Shown: one piece after another, positions 63,856 to 64,000 of the stretch
How positions within the stretch are numbered: position 1 is the first letter of the stretch
How the letters are laid out: each line of letters starts with the position of its first letter
The notes under the pieces: generated by a model
Seen by the model: only the letters and a program-made list of their open reading frames with translations
The model's database searches: none
What the model was told of the DNA's origin: nothing
Assembly: GCF_011759505.1 (NCBI RefSeq)
Contig: NZ_JAAOYO010000004.1
Coordinates: forward strand, 124,001 to 188,000
From: Curtobacterium salicis
GTDB lineage: Bacteria > Actinomycetota > Actinomycetes > Actinomycetales > Microbacteriaceae
Length of the DNA stretch: 64,000 nt
Reading direction: 5' to 3'
Translations under genes and position numbers: made by a program

Positions 63856-64000
63856 GGTGCGGTCTCCGGGTGGTGCAGGGGCCGAGCGGGATGTGGTGCA
63901 TCGGCCGGTGTCGAATGCGTCGGCCCGGATCGGCGACGGCGTCGGCGGTCACTGGGACAGCGGTCGTCGAGACGCCCTGCGGTCCGTGGGGGACCGGGGC
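63856..64000. other. Non-coding end of the window
   Basis: 145 bases upstream of the winged-helix gene. GC-rich, no reading frame or repeat that I can defend. Confidence 0.3.

Noticed and set aside
1..64000. tRNA genes, CRISPR arrays, prophage or insertion sequences
   Set aside because: No cloverleaf-like TTCGAAT-type arm, no regularly spaced repeat-spacer array, and no transposase or integrase domain seen in any frame.

Overview
The window is very GC-rich (about 70 percent), with GTG starts, GTGA/ATGA stop-start overlaps and tightly packed genes. Gene content points to an actinobacterium of the Microbacteriaceae, most like Curtobacterium. Indicators are an NrtR-nadABC-desulfurase operon, DUF5997 beside a LysR-like substrate-binding protein, an MSMEG_6728-family protein, an LAxTG wall-anchored protein and an FMN riboswitch. 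The genus is inferred from gene content only. I saw no tRNA, rRNA, CRISPR array, insertion sequence or prophage; this looks like ordinary chromosome.

Layout. 1-1.4 kb: cysK (5' end missing) and cysE, cysteine synthesis. 1.5-5.5 kb: an excalibur protein, a YjbR-like protein, a MOSC protein, then an ECF sigma factor with two Asp23-like proteins, and a secreted coiled-coil/lytic-transglycosylase-like protein. 5.9-9 kb: MarR and GntR regulators and a DUF1810-DUF2071-DoxX overlap group. 9-15.8 kb: coaBC, a TANGO2-like protein, a membrane protein/winged-helix pair, divergent SDR and luciferase-like oxidoreductases, a hypothetical protein and a PNPOx-like protein. 15.9-26.6 kb: a PIG-V-like membrane protein, two DHA2-type exporters, an EEP-family hydrolase, a methionine ABC importer (metQNI), a 2H phosphoesterase, an alditol oxidase and an acylphosphatase. 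26.7-32.5 kb: NrtR and its box, then nadA-nadB-nadC-cysteine desulfurase, the de novo NAD route with the enzyme that supplies sulfur for the NadA cluster.

32.6-41 kb: small enzymes and regulators, including an SSS-family symporter with a small membrane partner, AroQ, a zinc-ligand-poor Tag glycosylase and an ElaA-like GNAT. 41-45 kb: two secreted proteins. The second is an LAYTG-anchored surface protein with ten chaplin-like repeats. 45.3-49.3 kb: a membrane esterase overlapping an MprF-like protein, a plausible aminoacyl-lipid hydrolase/synthase pair. 49.4-51.4 kb: an FMN riboswitch followed by ribE-ribB-ribH, without ribA or ribD. 51.6-58.6 kb: a 56-aa membrane protein, a TetR regulator with twin operators facing a fused Gfo/Idh-aldo/keto reductase, a LacI regulator, an exporter, a flavin reductase and superoxide dismutase. 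58.7-64 kb: TetR, then a MarR-photolyase-serine hydrolase operon, and an OmpR-type DNA-binding protein without a recognisable receiver.

Between genes there are two recurring structural themes. One is a dispersed GGACGGGAGGC-type element. It occurs as single copies, as inverted pairs, and as two long perfect palindromes that differ by a compensatory base change; it also lies inside some reading frames. The other is a set of short tandem repeats that start at, and copy, the last codons and stop of a gene (near 9.0, 12.0, 15.0 and 19.7 kb).
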